Origin: Heliopora coerulea | Taxonomy: Eukaryota > Cnidaria > Anthozoa > Scleralcyonacea > Helioporidae | Direction of reading: 5' to 3' | Length of the DNA stretch: 64,000 nt | NCBI GenBank assembly: GCA_030142905.1 | Contig: JASJOG010000074.1 | Span: 392,001-456,000 of the forward strand | The notes under the pieces: model-generated | The model's input: the letters and a program-made list of their open reading frames with translations, nothing else | Database searches by the model: none | Told to the model about the DNA's origin: nothing | Part shown: in pieces, positions 29,901 to 41,368 of the stretch | Position numbering within the stretch: the first letter of the stretch is position 1 | Layout: each line of letters opens with the position of its first letter | Position numbers and translations under genes: made by a program

Positions 29901-30304
29901 AACAGCATTTCTAATGGAGCAAATCCGTATATTGCCTCCTTAAAATTAATCTCTTCAACTTAAACCCTGGCTGAAACCACTCAATTTTTACTAGACAAGG
30001 GGAGACATTGACTGATTTCTGGGCTAAAATGTTAAATAATTAAAGATTTTCCTTTTTAGACTCAGAAGGCCTATTGGATCGCAAAATTGTTGAAAAACAG
30101 AGGCAGTTAATTATGGAGACACTGAAAGAATACACAGAACAGAAGCAAGCAGGAAGATTTGCAAAAATATTGCTACGTTTGCCAGTGCTGCGGCAAGTTT
30201 GCAATAAAGGATATCATTATTTTGTACGAGTTCAGTCAAAATTAGAGGGGGAAGTCACCATGTCTTCACTGCTGACACAAATGTTTGAGAAAACTAGAAT
30301 TTAA
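26964..30304 (+). CDS. Nuclear receptor, NR3-like (estrogen-receptor-related type; possibly cnidarian NR3E)
   Basis: Three exons: 26964-27204, 28801-29403, 30060-30304; 362 aa. The DNA-binding domain starts at about residue 10 with [14 protein letters not shown]. The P box is [10 protein letters not shown]. The second finger is a CX5CX9CX2C module ending [14 protein letters not shown], and [11 protein letters not shown] follows like the extension of ER/ERR receptors. A short Ser/Glu-rich hinge leads to a ligand-binding domain with [21 protein letters not shown], which is close to the WAK..PGF pattern of NR3 receptors, then VIYRSL. The final helix reads [10 protein letters not shown]. An upstream in-frame ATG at 26928 would add 12 residues; I chose the ATG at 26964 because it directly precedes the finger. 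Subfamily is inferred from motifs; a phylogeny would settle NR3E versus another cnidarian clade. Confidence 0.88.
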
Positions 30305-32220
30305 ATCTGGGAAGAGAATTTTATACTGTGTACCCAAATGCATTGCTGTAGTTCCATTATTTCATGAAAATACATTAATTTGTATGAAATAGAGATATCT
30401 TTTTTAAGACTTATTACTATTGTTATTCAGAACTTCTCCAAACAAGTGTAAAATACTAATGAAAATTAATACCAACAATATTGCAGTATGAACTCATTGT
30501 GGTAAGAAACCTAAACACAATATGAATTGCTATACAGGTATATATTTACCACAGTAAATGCTAATAATATACTGTTGTTTGGACTGTTCATTTAAATTAA
30601 AGGGGATATGAAACATAAGAATAAGTTTGAAAGAATCCCCAAGTATGAAATTTAGACCTTGTCAAATTATGAAGACTGGCCTTTGCAATTCTCCTTTATC
30701 TTACTTTGTTCCCAAAGTATTACAGTAATAGTTGTTTGGTTTGAATGATGTAGCTTTCTACATCACATTGAATTGTCAATTACTGCAAAATCACAAAAAC
30801 CTTTGATGTTATCTACAGAAGTCACCTGAAATTCTCTGTCTCAACATACATAGCTGTATTCCAAGGCACAACATTCACTCATGTTTCTGCAGCTTAACAA
30901 TGACAGAAAACATTTTATATTACTTAAGTATAAAAATTCTTATGTAAAGAGAAAGATTCTCATAATTTTTTTATATTGGCTTCAATTAATAGAATACATG
31001 AATATTTCACTTTAAGGATACCTTTTCATGAAGTTTACAGTATTTTTGCCAAAACATCTGTATAACATACTGGTTGAAGCTAGTGTCAAACATTGTATAA
31101 AAAAAATCTGATTTAGAAAATACCTGGCTGCAATTATAGCATTTATAAAATTAACAATATCTTTATGTATTTCCAATTAGTTGAATGAAATTCTTAGAAG
31201 TTACTTGTCATTTCCAACAATGTACTGTAGTTACAAAATTTACACAAATTAAACCATTGCTATAGTAATTACAATACTAATGAACTTAAGCAGCTTTGGA
31301 AAGCAAAAGTTAAATAAAAAATACAGTAGTAGAGAAGCACTAATTGATGAACAAGTTCCATCCCTATCTACTTTGGAAGGGAATAACATCCACTTTATTC
31401 TTTAGTGTATAAATTTTGTATTTTTTGTTCACTTAATGTTATGGATTTTAAAAAAAAAAGTGAATTAGATTTATCCTGTAATATCACAAAAATATCTCTG
31501 ATGACTATGTTTGTAATAGTCTATGTGCACAGTACATGTTGAAGGTGTTTGGATTGTAACTACCTCTGTAACTATGTTCACTTTTATAATACAAGTAATT
31601 TGAAAATCAAAGATCTGTATGCTTGGATATGTAATATGATTTACACCCCCCCTCTTATTCCAAGTTCACCTTGCCAAGTTCAATTGTCTGGCATTCACAT
31701 CAAGAAAACCTTTTGCAATAAATCATTTTAAGCATTAGCCAGAATAAAGTTAAAAAAGGACAAATTATCATGTAAAAGAATCAACAGAATGGTTTTTAAA
31801 GTAATGCAGTTTCTCCTAATTGTTTATACCCTTACCCCACACTACTTTTTCACCTGTTTCCCACATAAATGAACTTACTCTATTTTTGCACCCATAGAAA
31901 AGACAGCAGTCTTAGTAGCACCCCATATCCTGGGCACCAGAAGTTTTCTTGGCTAATGTTAATAAGTTGTCTAGTCACAAGAATAAAAAGTATACCTATC
32001 CCAAGGAGACAAGGATAATGAATACCCAGGGTTAATACCCCAAATATTATATAAAATCAAATCAAAATTCTTCTGGTCAGTGAAGCCTCCATATAAATAT
32101 TAATTTATTTGCTGACGTTTTCTTACCATACATCACCATCACAAGACCAAACTTTAATCGACCAATTTTATTTCTATTTCCTGAGCTGGATATTGCAGGT
32201 CCAATGGGGTACCAGCTGTA
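30305..32220. other. Convergent 3' region between the nuclear receptor and Kelch-like genes
   Basis: An AT-rich stretch of about 1.9 kb, probably 3' untranslated regions of both neighbours, with several AATAAA-type words on each strand. No coding sequence or repeat family was recognised. Confidence 0.6.
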
Positions 32221-33972
32221 TTATGTTATTTTAAATAAAATATTCCTACATATAGCTTTCCCACTCAATACAGCAGTGCAGCACTGAAGCCTCTGATCAC
32301 TACTCTTATACAAGTCAATTACTTCCCAAGAGTCACTTGTTTCACAATAACATTCAACATGAATATGTTTACCAGAACTACCCCCAAAGATGTAGACCTT
32401 ACCCATAACTACAGCAATACCAGCTGCTCGCCTAGGTAAATTTGTTGACGCTATAAGAGACCACTGGTTTGCTGAAGTGTTGAATACTTCACAGCTTTTT
32501 ATTGCATGTTGGTTTGCTCCTCCATATCCTCCTACTACAAAGATCTTGTCTCCTAAAGCTACTGCACTTGACTCAATACGCCCAATATTTAGCTCAGCCA
32601 CATCTTCCCAGGTGTCAGATTGCAGGTCATACTTCTCCACTGAATATAGAGATTGGGTGGGTAATGTATGTCCACCAATAGCAAACAAGTATTTGCCTTG
32701 GAATGCTACCAGACAGTGATCATCTCTTTGTATCTTCATTGGCTTCCCAAAGCACCATGAGTTTGATTTGGGGTCATACTGCTGCACATTATACTTTTGG
32801 CTTGGCCCACCCACTGCAAAGAGGTAGCCACCAATTGATGCCAAACCAAAGCTTGATGCTGTCTTGAGCATTGGAGCCATGTCTTTCCACTGGTTTGTTT
32901 CAGGATTATAACTCCAAACACTTAAACTGAGTATATTGGCAACTATACCACCAAGAATGTAAATGATACCATTAAGTTCAGCTACTTTGAAGCCATGCCT
33001 ACATTTAGGCATTTCCTTAAAATTACACCAATCTCTAGTCAAGGGAAGGTAACAATGTGACATGTTACGTGTACCTCCAGCAGTAGTTTGTTCACCACCA
33101 AATGCCAGTACGACTTCTTGACCTAAACGGCCATATACCCCTTGAGAAAACCTGGTTGATGGAAGTGATTGAGGTCCCTGCATAAAGTAGCCTGCTCTGA
33201 AAAAACTGGATGTTTTAGCCAAGGTATTCTTGTCTTCTTCTGGGACAACATCAAACCTGACATATTGAAATAACTGGTCAACAAATTCCTTCCTTGTATC
33301 TTCTGAGTGGTTTACCCACCTTACAATGCTTTCCAAGATTTCAGTCTCACTTGCAGCAAGTTCATCACTTCCAACAATATGTTCAAGCTCTTCGACACTC
33401 AGCTCACAGAAGGAGTGGGTTTGCGAAAGCAGGTAAAACCTCGTGTTAAGAAAGTTTTGTGAGGCCTCGTAGAGTGATTTACAACCGTACATTTCAGCAT
33501 ATCGCCGAGTTAGTAAGCACGTCTCCACGGTCATGTTTTCGCTAAGGTAGGAGCTCAAATCGTTCTTAAGATCTGTCAGCAGGAAGTAGTCAGCTAAGGC
33601 TAGCAGTTCAAAAACGTTTCCTGAATTTACTTTGATATCATCACCATAAATGTAGTCAAGTACAGTATTGACTGTAGAATGACGAACAGACAGAAAAGCA
33701 AGGTCTACTCGAACCGTCATCAAGTTGCTTTTTACTTCGGACATTCCACTTCGGAGCAAGCCCATAAAATACGGACTTGCCGCAGCTAAAACACAGGAAT
33801 GTGCATAAAAATTCTTCTCTCTGCTAACTAGTGTGATGTCACAGAATTTCTTCGTCCGGCGTAAGCTAAGAAGAACGGCAAGAACTTTCTGAGACGAGGT
33901 GCCATTCAACACCATATCAGCCCCGTTGTCAGCCATATTGGAACATACACCTGTGTCACACCCTATCGGCAC
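32221..33972 (-). CDS. Kelch-like protein (BTB-BACK-Kelch), single exon
   Basis: An intronless 583-aa frame. The BTB domain is at about 30-135 (KFCDITLVSREKNFYAHSCV, LAAASPYFMGLL, DYIYGDDIKV, ADYFLL), BACK at about 140-250 (FLNTRFYLLSQTHSF, WVNHSEDTRKEFVDQLFQYV), and about six Kelch blades from 290 (VLAFGG, IYILGG, LFAVGG, LFAIGG, IFVVGG, VYIFGG). The family commonly acts as a substrate adaptor for Cullin-3 ubiquitin ligases; the substrate here is unknown. Met1 or Met13 (MADNGADM, at 33936) could be the start. It is divergent from ASTE1, with start codons about 0.2 kb apart. I could not assign a specific KLHL orthologue. Lack of introns is common in this family, so it is weak evidence for a retrocopy. 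Confidence 0.92.
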   Translation of the reverse strand: MPIGCDTGVCSNMADNGADMVLNGTSSQKVLAVLLSLRRTKKFCDITLVSREKNFYAHSCVLAAASPYFMGLLRSGMSEVKSNLMTVRVDLAFLSVRHSTVNTVLDYIYGDDIKVNSGNVFELLALADYFLLTDLKNDLSSYLSENMTVETCLLTRRYAEMYGCKSLYEASQNFLNTRFYLLSQTHSFCELSVEELEHIVGSDELAASETEILESIVRWVNHSEDTRKEFVDQLFQYVRFDVVPEEDKNTLAKTSSFFRAGYFMQGPQSLPSTRFSQGVYGRLGQEVVLAFGGEQTTAGGTRNMSHCYLPLTRDWCNFKEMPKCRHGFKVAELNGIIYILGGIVANILSLSVWSYNPETNQWKDMAPMLKTASSFGLASIGGYLFAVGGPSQKYNVQQYDPKSNSWCFGKPMKIQRDDHCLVAFQGKYLFAIGGHTLPTQSLYSVEKYDLQSDTWEDVAELNIGRIESSAVALGDKIFVVGGYGGANQHAIKSCEVFNTSANQWSLIASTNLPRRAAGIAVVMGKVYIFGGSSGKHIHVECYCETSDSWEVIDLYKSSDQRLQCCTAVLSGKAICRNILFKIT

Positions 33973-34155
33973 AAGTACCCAGGGGTAATTCCCATGACAA
34001 CAGACTTTCTAAGAATCATCTATTTCCGTGAACATTTAGTGAACTAAATTGCAATGTTGCAGTTTTAAAAGTTTAACGTTTGTGGCAGAACAACAGTGTG
34101 AAACTTGTACCCTGTTATACGAGGATTTGGATCCTTACCATATTTCATCAATACT
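33973..34155. promoter_or_regulatory. Short divergent promoter between the Kelch-like gene and ASTE1
   Basis: Only 183 bases separate the outermost ATG codons of two divergent genes, so both 5' untranslated regions and the shared promoter must overlap or fit here. No TATA box in a typical position was recognised. Inference from spacing alone. Confidence 0.6.
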
Positions 34156-37144
34156 ATGGGAGTGCGTGGCCTGACGTCTTATGTTGACTCCCTTCCAACT
34201 GGAAAACACGAAGTTTGGGAACCTTATAGACTTTGTAATACAAGATTAATTATCGACGGTAACGGACTTTTCCACTATGTTTATGCTACTTACCAACTTG
34301 ACTGTAAGTATGGTGGACAGTATAGCGAACTTGAAGAGAAAGTAAAGATGGTTTTCACGAAGCTGATGTCGCATGGAGTGGAACCCTACGTTGTGTTTGA
34401 CGGGATAATGGATGGAACTGATAAGAAGTTACAGACTAAAATTAGGAGAAAAGTTGTTAGGATCCGCCGAGCTCATGATTTGTGGAAATCCAAAAGCGAA
34501 GACTACAACAGGACCTCCATGGTGATTCCTCGTTTGACGAGACTGGCATGCATGAATGTGTTACAAGACCTTGGTGTGCGTTATGCTGTCGCAGACTTGT
34601 AAGGGCTCCACTGATATCTCAGTTACGGGCGAGCTTTTTTCAATGTAAAAACAATTCAAGTTATAACCACTTGTATTTCCTCCTGTGTTATTATATTAGA
34701 CATAAACAATTATCCCTCCAATTGTCATGATCATAATTGTTAAATTCAGAAAGCCACTTTAACCAGACTAGTCTTACTTACACAAGGATATTTTAGTTGG
34801 CTGTTTACCTCAACTTAATATAAATCAAACCTTGCAACATAATTATGGCAAACAAATGGTAACAAACCCATTACTAATCCCTATCATTTTTGTTTTATTT
34901 CTAGTGAGGCAGATGGGGACATTTCATCTTTAGCTAATGCACTGGATAGCCCAGTATTAGGGACAGACAGTGACTATTTCATTTTTGATGTCAAGCAAGG
35001 CTATATTCCATTAGATTCTTATGATCTCTCTGGCCTAAGTGTGACAGTAAAACGGTTTCATAGAGAAAGACTGGCAAGACATCTCAACATAAGTTCATCT
35101 ATGTTGCCAATGCTGGCATCACTTGTAGGAAACGATTATGTCTCTGATGAGATACTTAAATCATTCAAGATGAACATTAGACAACTCAGCTGTTCACGAA
35201 ATTGTGTGGGAAAAGTCAGTGACATTTCTAGAACAGCAGCATTTCTGTCCATGTGCAAATCAGTTGATGAGGCCATGACAGCTGTTCTTGAGGACTCCCC
35301 ACGAAGTCAAATGCAGGAGTTTGAGAAAGCCTTATGTATGTCAATTGAAGAATACCAAATAAAGCCAACACACTTACTTGGCTACTTTGAGAAAGGAGAC
35401 CTTGGCTGTAATTTATTAACTTATAATGGTCAAAGAATACCCACATGGGTCATCAAGCTTTACAGAGAAGGAGCATTTGGCAAACAATGCATGAGTTGCA
35501 TGTGCCAAAGAAAGGTGTTTCTTGATGTACAGGTTGAAGACATGTCAAAACCATCAGCTAATCAATGTACATTGAACATCAGAAGATATTTGTACAGGAT
35601 AGTGATGAAATATGACCACAAAGTTGATGAACATGCAGTAGGCTACAAAGGAATGATTTTGACACAGTATGACAGGGAATGCTTATCATTCATACCACGC
35701 AAAACTGATGTAGAAATGGTAACTCTTGAAACCGAAATTAACATTTCTAAGATCCCAAAAATGAGCAAAGAAAATAAAATGGCTTGCCTTCTCAGTGTGC
35801 TGTGTTGTGACTTGGCCTTGGTTCAGCATCTTCCAATCAAATGGCAGCTTGTTGCAGCAGTTGCAAAGTACTGGATTATCAATGCCACACCACCCTTAAC
35901 AGCAGAACACCTTGCAGCATTGTTGGCATATCATGTTGGTGAAAAAAATAATCACATCAACAGACAGTGCCATGAACTAGATGTGAAAGGTCTTCATGGA
36001 TTTTCTCAATGGCAAAATGTCGCAGGTTGTGCCAATGACCTCAACTCATTATTTTGTAATGTGTTCCCTAACCTCTGCCCAGCCAGATTATATGATGGTG
36101 TACAAGTCTGCAAGCTCTATGGGAAACTGAGATCTTGTGGTCAGTAGAACTTCAGTTACACTAATACATATTCTTATATTGACGTCATGGTATACTGTGA
36201 AACTGTTTCTTAAAACTGATAACAGACACTTGAAAAAAAATCTTAACAAATAAATTAAACAATGTTTTGCCAAAGTAGATTCCACAATGGGTAGAAAATA
36301 TAAAACTGTCCAAAATATTCTGTACAAATGAGGGAGAGGAATTATGGTATGCACAAGAGTGAACAGTGATGGAAAAGATATGGGGTGAACAGTACATTGT
36401 AATTCCCCTGGTAGTAATAGAATGGGCAGTCAGTTTAGACTTTGGCAATGTTTCTTAAAATTTCAAAGGAAAAAAGTTAATTGAAGTAGTTTAAACAGGG
36501 CTCAACACTTACACTTACCTGCTTTCCATTGGAAAGTAAATTTACTTCTTGGAAAGTAAAAAATCAAAAAGAAACCAAAATACTTACCCGATCTGGCAAG
36601 TAAATTTTACCGTTAAAAAGGTTTAAATGAAAAAAGTGGGCAAAAAATAAGGCACCACCTGAAAACAATATTCACTCTTCGAAAATTACTGAAGTCTGAA
36701 GGTAATGAGATGTGGGGAAGAATTTTTTTGTTATTATTAATTTATCATGGTTAACACTTAGCAGGTCTGCTCTTTGTTTTGGGAATTAAGATTTTGAAAT
36801 GGAAAGTAAAATTTGAAACCTACTTTCCAAAGTGGAAAGTGTTGTAAAAAGTTAGTGTGAAGCCTTGGTTTAAACATTATAAATTAACACAATTTGATTT
36901 TATTTGTAAAGGAATCAAGACAGTTGAAGCCTTTGTGACTGATGTGCAGTTATTTCAGCAGCTATATGATGCAGTTCTCAAAGATATTCCAAGTGACTGC
37001 CAATTTAACCAGTCAAGACAAATAAAACAAAAGAAAGGAACCAAGAAGAATACAGAAGTTAAGACAGCTGTCAAAAGTTCTGATGTCTTGGAAGGGAATC
37101 ATTTTGCACATTTACGCATCTCATCTGACACAGATGAAGACTAA
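34156..37144 (+). CDS. ASTE1: Asteroid homologue 1, XPG/FEN1-like nuclease
   Basis: Three exons: 34156-34598, 34905-36139, 36912-37144; 636 aa (human about 680). It begins MGVRGL as XPG-family nucleases do. Acidic residues line up with FEN1-type metal ligands: IIDGNGLFH, YVVFDG, FEADGDISSLA, GTDSDYFIFD, LVGNDYVS. The rest is the long, poorly conserved Asteroid region (SMEEYQ-type motif SIEEYQIKP; FSQWQN near the C terminus) and a basic then acidic tail (KQKKGTKKN, SSDTDED). Vertebrate ASTE1 is a structure-specific DNA endonuclease linked to end processing in double-strand break repair; that role is transferred from family knowledge. The first ATG at 34105 is in frame, but MGVRGL is the conserved start. 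Confidence 0.92.
36490..36860. repeat. Repeat rich in GGAAAGTAAA words in the last ASTE1 intron
   Basis: GGAAAGTAAA or its complement TTTACTTTCC-like forms recur at least six times (for example near 36530, 36550, 36800, 36820), suggesting a small interspersed or fold-back repeat. Not classified. Confidence 0.4.
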
Positions 37145-38411
37145 ACATGTCAGTTACACTAAGCAAATTCAAATTACATTGGAAATGAACCAGAGTGGAA
37201 ATGATAGATTGAGAGGATTATTTTCTTGGTGATTCACTCAAACACATTGTAGTACTTTAATTACTGCACACAATTCTTTACTTCTAATCTTAATTTACAT
37301 GTCTCAATGCCCATCCTCAATAATTGCAGTTGGTTTGCGAATGAAAACAAAGATTATTTTCAAAAACTCATTAATTTAAATTAATTTAATTTATCAACTG
37401 CCAATTATAGTTATCTTGATTAGTTTAGAGTGTTATTGTGTTATGAAATTCGAGGATGTTTTTAATGAACTGCTAGATGTGTTAAAACAGCATTACTTTG
37501 CTGGAGGTGCCAAATGACATATGGCTTTCTGAATAAAGTAATTATAGCCTTAATAATAAATAATAACTTATGAAAACACTAAATCATTTGGCCAAATACT
37601 AAGTAATTTAATATATGTAATTTTTGCATATGTTGAAATGTTCTAGCATAATGAACACTAATGAGAAATTAAGTGTACTGTCATTCAGATGATGTTTTCT
37701 TGTTAAAACATGGATATCCTAAAAAGCATTAAATTCATGGAAGAACAAGTTCCAACATGTGTGTATTATAAAATTTAGCCACTTTGAAATAAACCTGGAA
37801 GTCCTTTACAACACTATACTCCAGGACCACAGGTAGCTGGAAAAACTTTGGACTTTAATATTTTAGCAAGAATACAAATTCCTCCTAACAGAGTGCTGAA
37901 ATTAAACGGTAATTTACTATTACATAGTAATTTCTTCATATTATATAAAATTATTTCACGCTTTATCACATATAAATTACATCATCCACACTATTTGTTA
38001 TTTTTTATTTACAAAATATTAAATATACATGACCATCAGCCCACACCAGTTATCAGGAACTTACAATCAGAGACAGGTTAACAGCAACTGCCTTTCATAG
38101 CACTGCCAGATTTGTTGAAGCCTTTAGTTTTGGGTTTTTATTTATTTATTTTTTGTTTCAAGAATACCAGTTAGCTTTCTCTGAAAACATTAAGAAAAAT
38201 GACCAAGCTCTGAGCAGTGCCATAATTATACACTAAGCTTACTTTCTGTACTGTTTCTAGCAGCATATTGACAAACACATAACACAATTCCAGAATTTGT
38301 TTTTCCAAACCAATGTGGGATATGTAAGGATATCCATAAAGGAAAGTTTTACTTTTAACTAACTTCATAACTTACATGGACTGTAGCAGGATGTGATTTT
38401 TCCCTTCAACA
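37145..38411. other. Convergent 3' region between ASTE1 and the acidic-tail gene
   Basis: AT-rich, with no coding or structural features recognised. Probably both 3' untranslated regions. Short frames at 37848-38081 and 38171-38368 have no motif support. Confidence 0.55.
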
Positions 38412-39239
38412 TTACTTTTTTTCCTTGTTTGGACTACTCTTACCACTGCCAGATCCATTACCCTCACTGTTATTTTTACTTGGCCTTTTCTTCTCTTCTT
38501 TTACAGATTTTTCATCCCTACTCTTTTTTGCATTCCTATCTTCTTTTTTTGCATCCTCTTTTTCACTTTCTTCTTGTTCAATTCCCTCTTTTTCACTTTC
38601 TTTTCCACTTTCTTTTTCTGTTTGGCCTTCTTCACTTTCTTCCCCCCTATCCTCATCTTCATCTTCAGTTTCTTCTTCTTCTTCCCCCTCATCACTTTCT
38701 TCACTTTCCTCTTCACTTTCCTCTTCACTTTCATCCATTTCACTTTCCGTCTTTTCACTTTTTTCATCTAGTTCTTCCTCGCTCTCACTTTCTTTTTCAT
38801 CCTCTTTTTCGTAGTTAATGTAGTTATCAGAAGGGTCTGAAGTTTTTCGACTCTTTTTTCCAACAACGTTCCGCCAAGCTGCTTTTAACTTGAGCATTCT
38901 GTAAGCTTCATAAACTCCCCATCTATTGATACTTAACAAAGCAAGATGGAGGCTATGGGCTCCTTTCGCACCATCTTGTTCCACGTCCCTGCGGTAGATT
39001 TCACCATCCATCTCACGATGTTTCACAAAAACTCGTCGCTGTTCTCTTACGAAGTAGTTTACCAACTTCTGGATATCTGCGCTGAAAACTTCTCGGAAGT
39101 GTTCAACCTGAAAACAAACACCAGTAATTTGAAATAGTAGCAACTTGTTTTTAAAAGTTATTTCCATTCTTTTAATATCTATGAGCGACATTTGCTTGTG
39201 CACAACAACAGTGGGTGGGGTCGGCTTATCCTTCGCCAT
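38412..39239 (-). CDS. Unrecognised protein with helical head and long acidic/lysine-rich tail
   Basis: The frame from ATG 39239 (MAKDKPTPPTVVVHKQ) gives 275 aa. The centre, about residues 45-125, looks like a folded helical domain (FSADIQKLVNYFVREQRRVF, HLALLSINRWGVYEAYRMLK). The rest is low-complexity Glu/Ser/Lys, with runs such as ESEEESEESDEGEEEEETED, ending KKRPSKNNSEGNGSGSGKSS. This suggests a nuclear or histone-binding type protein, but I do not recognise the family. A good 3' splice site (TTTGTTTTCAG before VEHFREVF, exon from 39107) implies that the sequence upstream could be an intron and the true first exon elsewhere; the frame happens to stay open across it. An in-frame ATG at 39341 also exists. 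Confidence 0.65.
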   Translation of the reverse strand: MAKDKPTPPTVVVHKQMSLIDIKRMEITFKNKLLLFQITGVCFQVEHFREVFSADIQKLVNYFVREQRRVFVKHREMDGEIYRRDVEQDGAKGAHSLHLALLSINRWGVYEAYRMLKLKAAWRNVVGKKSRKTSDPSDNYINYEKEDEKESESEEELDEKSEKTESEMDESEEESEEESEESDEGEEEEETEDEDEDRGEESEEGQTEKESGKESEKEGIEQEESEKEDAKKEDRNAKKSRDEKSVKEEKKRPSKNNSEGNGSGSGKSSPNKEKK

Positions 39240-39679
39240 CGCCGCTCCATTGTGGGAACAGTCCACAAAGCGAGTTTGGAAATGCAGATGAGACCAGGGA
39301 TAAAGTTCAAGTTCAGAGAAAGCATGACGAGAATATGACAAATTAGGTCTTTACTCATACCTATAACCTGATGATGATCGCCGGTGAAACGCTTCAACCA
39401 TAAAGGCACACGGACTCAGGTGGTAGAAGATCGTTACATATTTTACTAGTCTGAAATTGTACTGAATTTGGATGTTAAAACTGAAGACGCAAGTATATTC
39501 ATCATTTACAACCGTCAAATAACCAGATGTGCCATATACATCATAGTTTTTTAACTTACTAGCTTTAAAAGATTGCATTAAAGTTAATGCTTGGAAAACT
39601 ACCTAAATATAATACGGCATGAATGCTGAGTACTTATTCTATCCACGTGAGCTTGAAGCTATTACAGTGTACCGACGAA

Positions 39680-39735
39680 CCTCGATACCTTAGTGGTTAG
39701 ATCGTCTCACCGGCCGTCTCTGCGATTAGTGTGGA
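39680..39735 (+). mobile_element. Fragment of tRNA-derived SINE head
   Basis: CCTTAGTGGTTAGATCGTCTCACCGG resembles the A box and following bases of the SINE at 17395-17510 (AATGGTTAGAGCGTCTTACCGG). The B box is not found. Confidence 0.4.
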
Positions 39736-39789
39736 TGTGCATTTACATAACAAAGTTACATTTACAGCTTTATACTTCAATCTATTTTC

Positions 39790-40056
39790 TTAGGCCTGGT
39801 TACCACATAATTGTTACAATTGTCACGACCACACGACATTGCGATGGATCAATAAGACAACTACAGCGATCATATTGAAACTGTGCTCTCAGCGTTTCAG
39901 ATGATTGCAACGATCGTAGTGATGGCAAGGTTTGCTTGGAGAATGGTTTTCACATAATCGCTGCATTCGTTGGGGTTATTCTACGAGCGACCAGAATGAT
40001 CGCAGCCATCGTAAGCTCGTAGCGATTGTGAAGAATTACATGAAAACCAGGCTTAA
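39790..40056. mobile_element. Small non-autonomous DNA-transposon-like element (MITE)
   Basis: TTAGGCCTGGTT at 39790-39801 faces AACCAGGCTTAA at about 40044-40056 as terminal inverted repeats, with partly palindromic interior words such as GATTGCAACGATCGTAGTGATGG and CGCAGCCATCGTAAG. No coding capacity. Possible TTAA at the termini. It is in the gap between the acidic-tail gene and the coiled-coil gene. Confidence 0.55.
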
Positions 40057-41368
40057 GATGCATTTCCGATTATAACATTTTTATTCTTTTATCATACATC
40101 ATCTCCTCTTCATCTTTTTTTTTACGGTTAGATACATTCACTGTGTTAACATACAACCATGATGTACTTAACTTTAAACATTTTTGATTTATTACAGGTT
40201 TGATTTTAACTTTAACTAAGACAGCTATTTCTTTAGTTTTTTTTTTCTTCGCCATGATTATTCACGATTACTATTGAATACTAAATTCTTAACTTTCTGT
40301 TTTAGCTTCCTTAACTAACTAACAATCTACCGTAGTTTAAGAAACAGTCAAAATGTCGAAGTGTATTACAGTTTCACGATACCTTAAGTTTAATACAATT
40401 GGAATTAATTTTCCGGTCACTCTACTACAAATTAGAAGTAAATATTTACAATTGCAGTAATAACCACATTCGCTTGACAAATCACTTAAGTCATTCTGTG
40501 TTATAGTTTACCAACAACATTTCACTAAATTCTGTGGCAACGCAGTTTAATATTAGCGACCTCCTGGTATTTGTAACTTTGTTTAGAAAGTTTCTTTCTT
40601 GTTCGTTTTTTTTTTGTTTTTTTTCCTTCATTTCGAGTTGTCATTTGTGTTTTTTTCTAGTTTTCCATTTTTTTTTCTTTTTTCACTACTTTTCTCACAT
40701 TGCTAGTTCAAAAAATCTGCTAACTATTTAAAGGAACGTATCTTCGAATCATCACCAGTTTGGGTAAAAAACGACGGAATGTTCCCTAATAAAATTTATT
40801 TTTATTCACATGACAGAAATCTTTTATTTCACCTTGAAATAAAAACTCCTAATCACTGATTACCCAACAAACATCAAACTAAAGTTTCCTTTATATTTTT
40901 CAGAGATCGGGTTAAGTCTGCAGTTTTTTCACATTTCAAGAAACGTGTCATACCTGTTTCGTAAAACATCGAATGTTTGCAATCTATCTGCGTTTTATTC
41001 TTTGTAAAAAAATTAAACAGTAAATTCGCCGACGTTGCAATTTATTTACGCCTAAATGAGACTATTTTCAAAATAAATAATTTTGTCAGCGAACAAAGAT
41101 CCTAAGTTGGCAAATACTTATGTTTTAATCACTGAATAGTTAATGTAATATTTTTTAAAGAATTTCTTTGAGTTTAAAGTAAGGTAAACTTGAGACCAGG
41201 TGTCATTTTTCCGAAAGGAACACTTTTAAGAAATCTGTTCTGGGTACGTTTAAGAAATTTTAATGATTTATCCGCTAACTGGTGCCAGTTTTTGTAAACC
41301 TCTTAGAAAAGTACAAAAACGTTTGTCAATCTCACTTGCTAGGAGATAGTTGTACACTCCTTCCACTT
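40057..41368. other. Gene-free stretch downstream of the coiled-coil gene
   Basis: AT-rich sequence with a T-rich run near 40600-40690. The 60-80 codon frames here have no motif support. No features were recognised. Confidence 0.55.
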
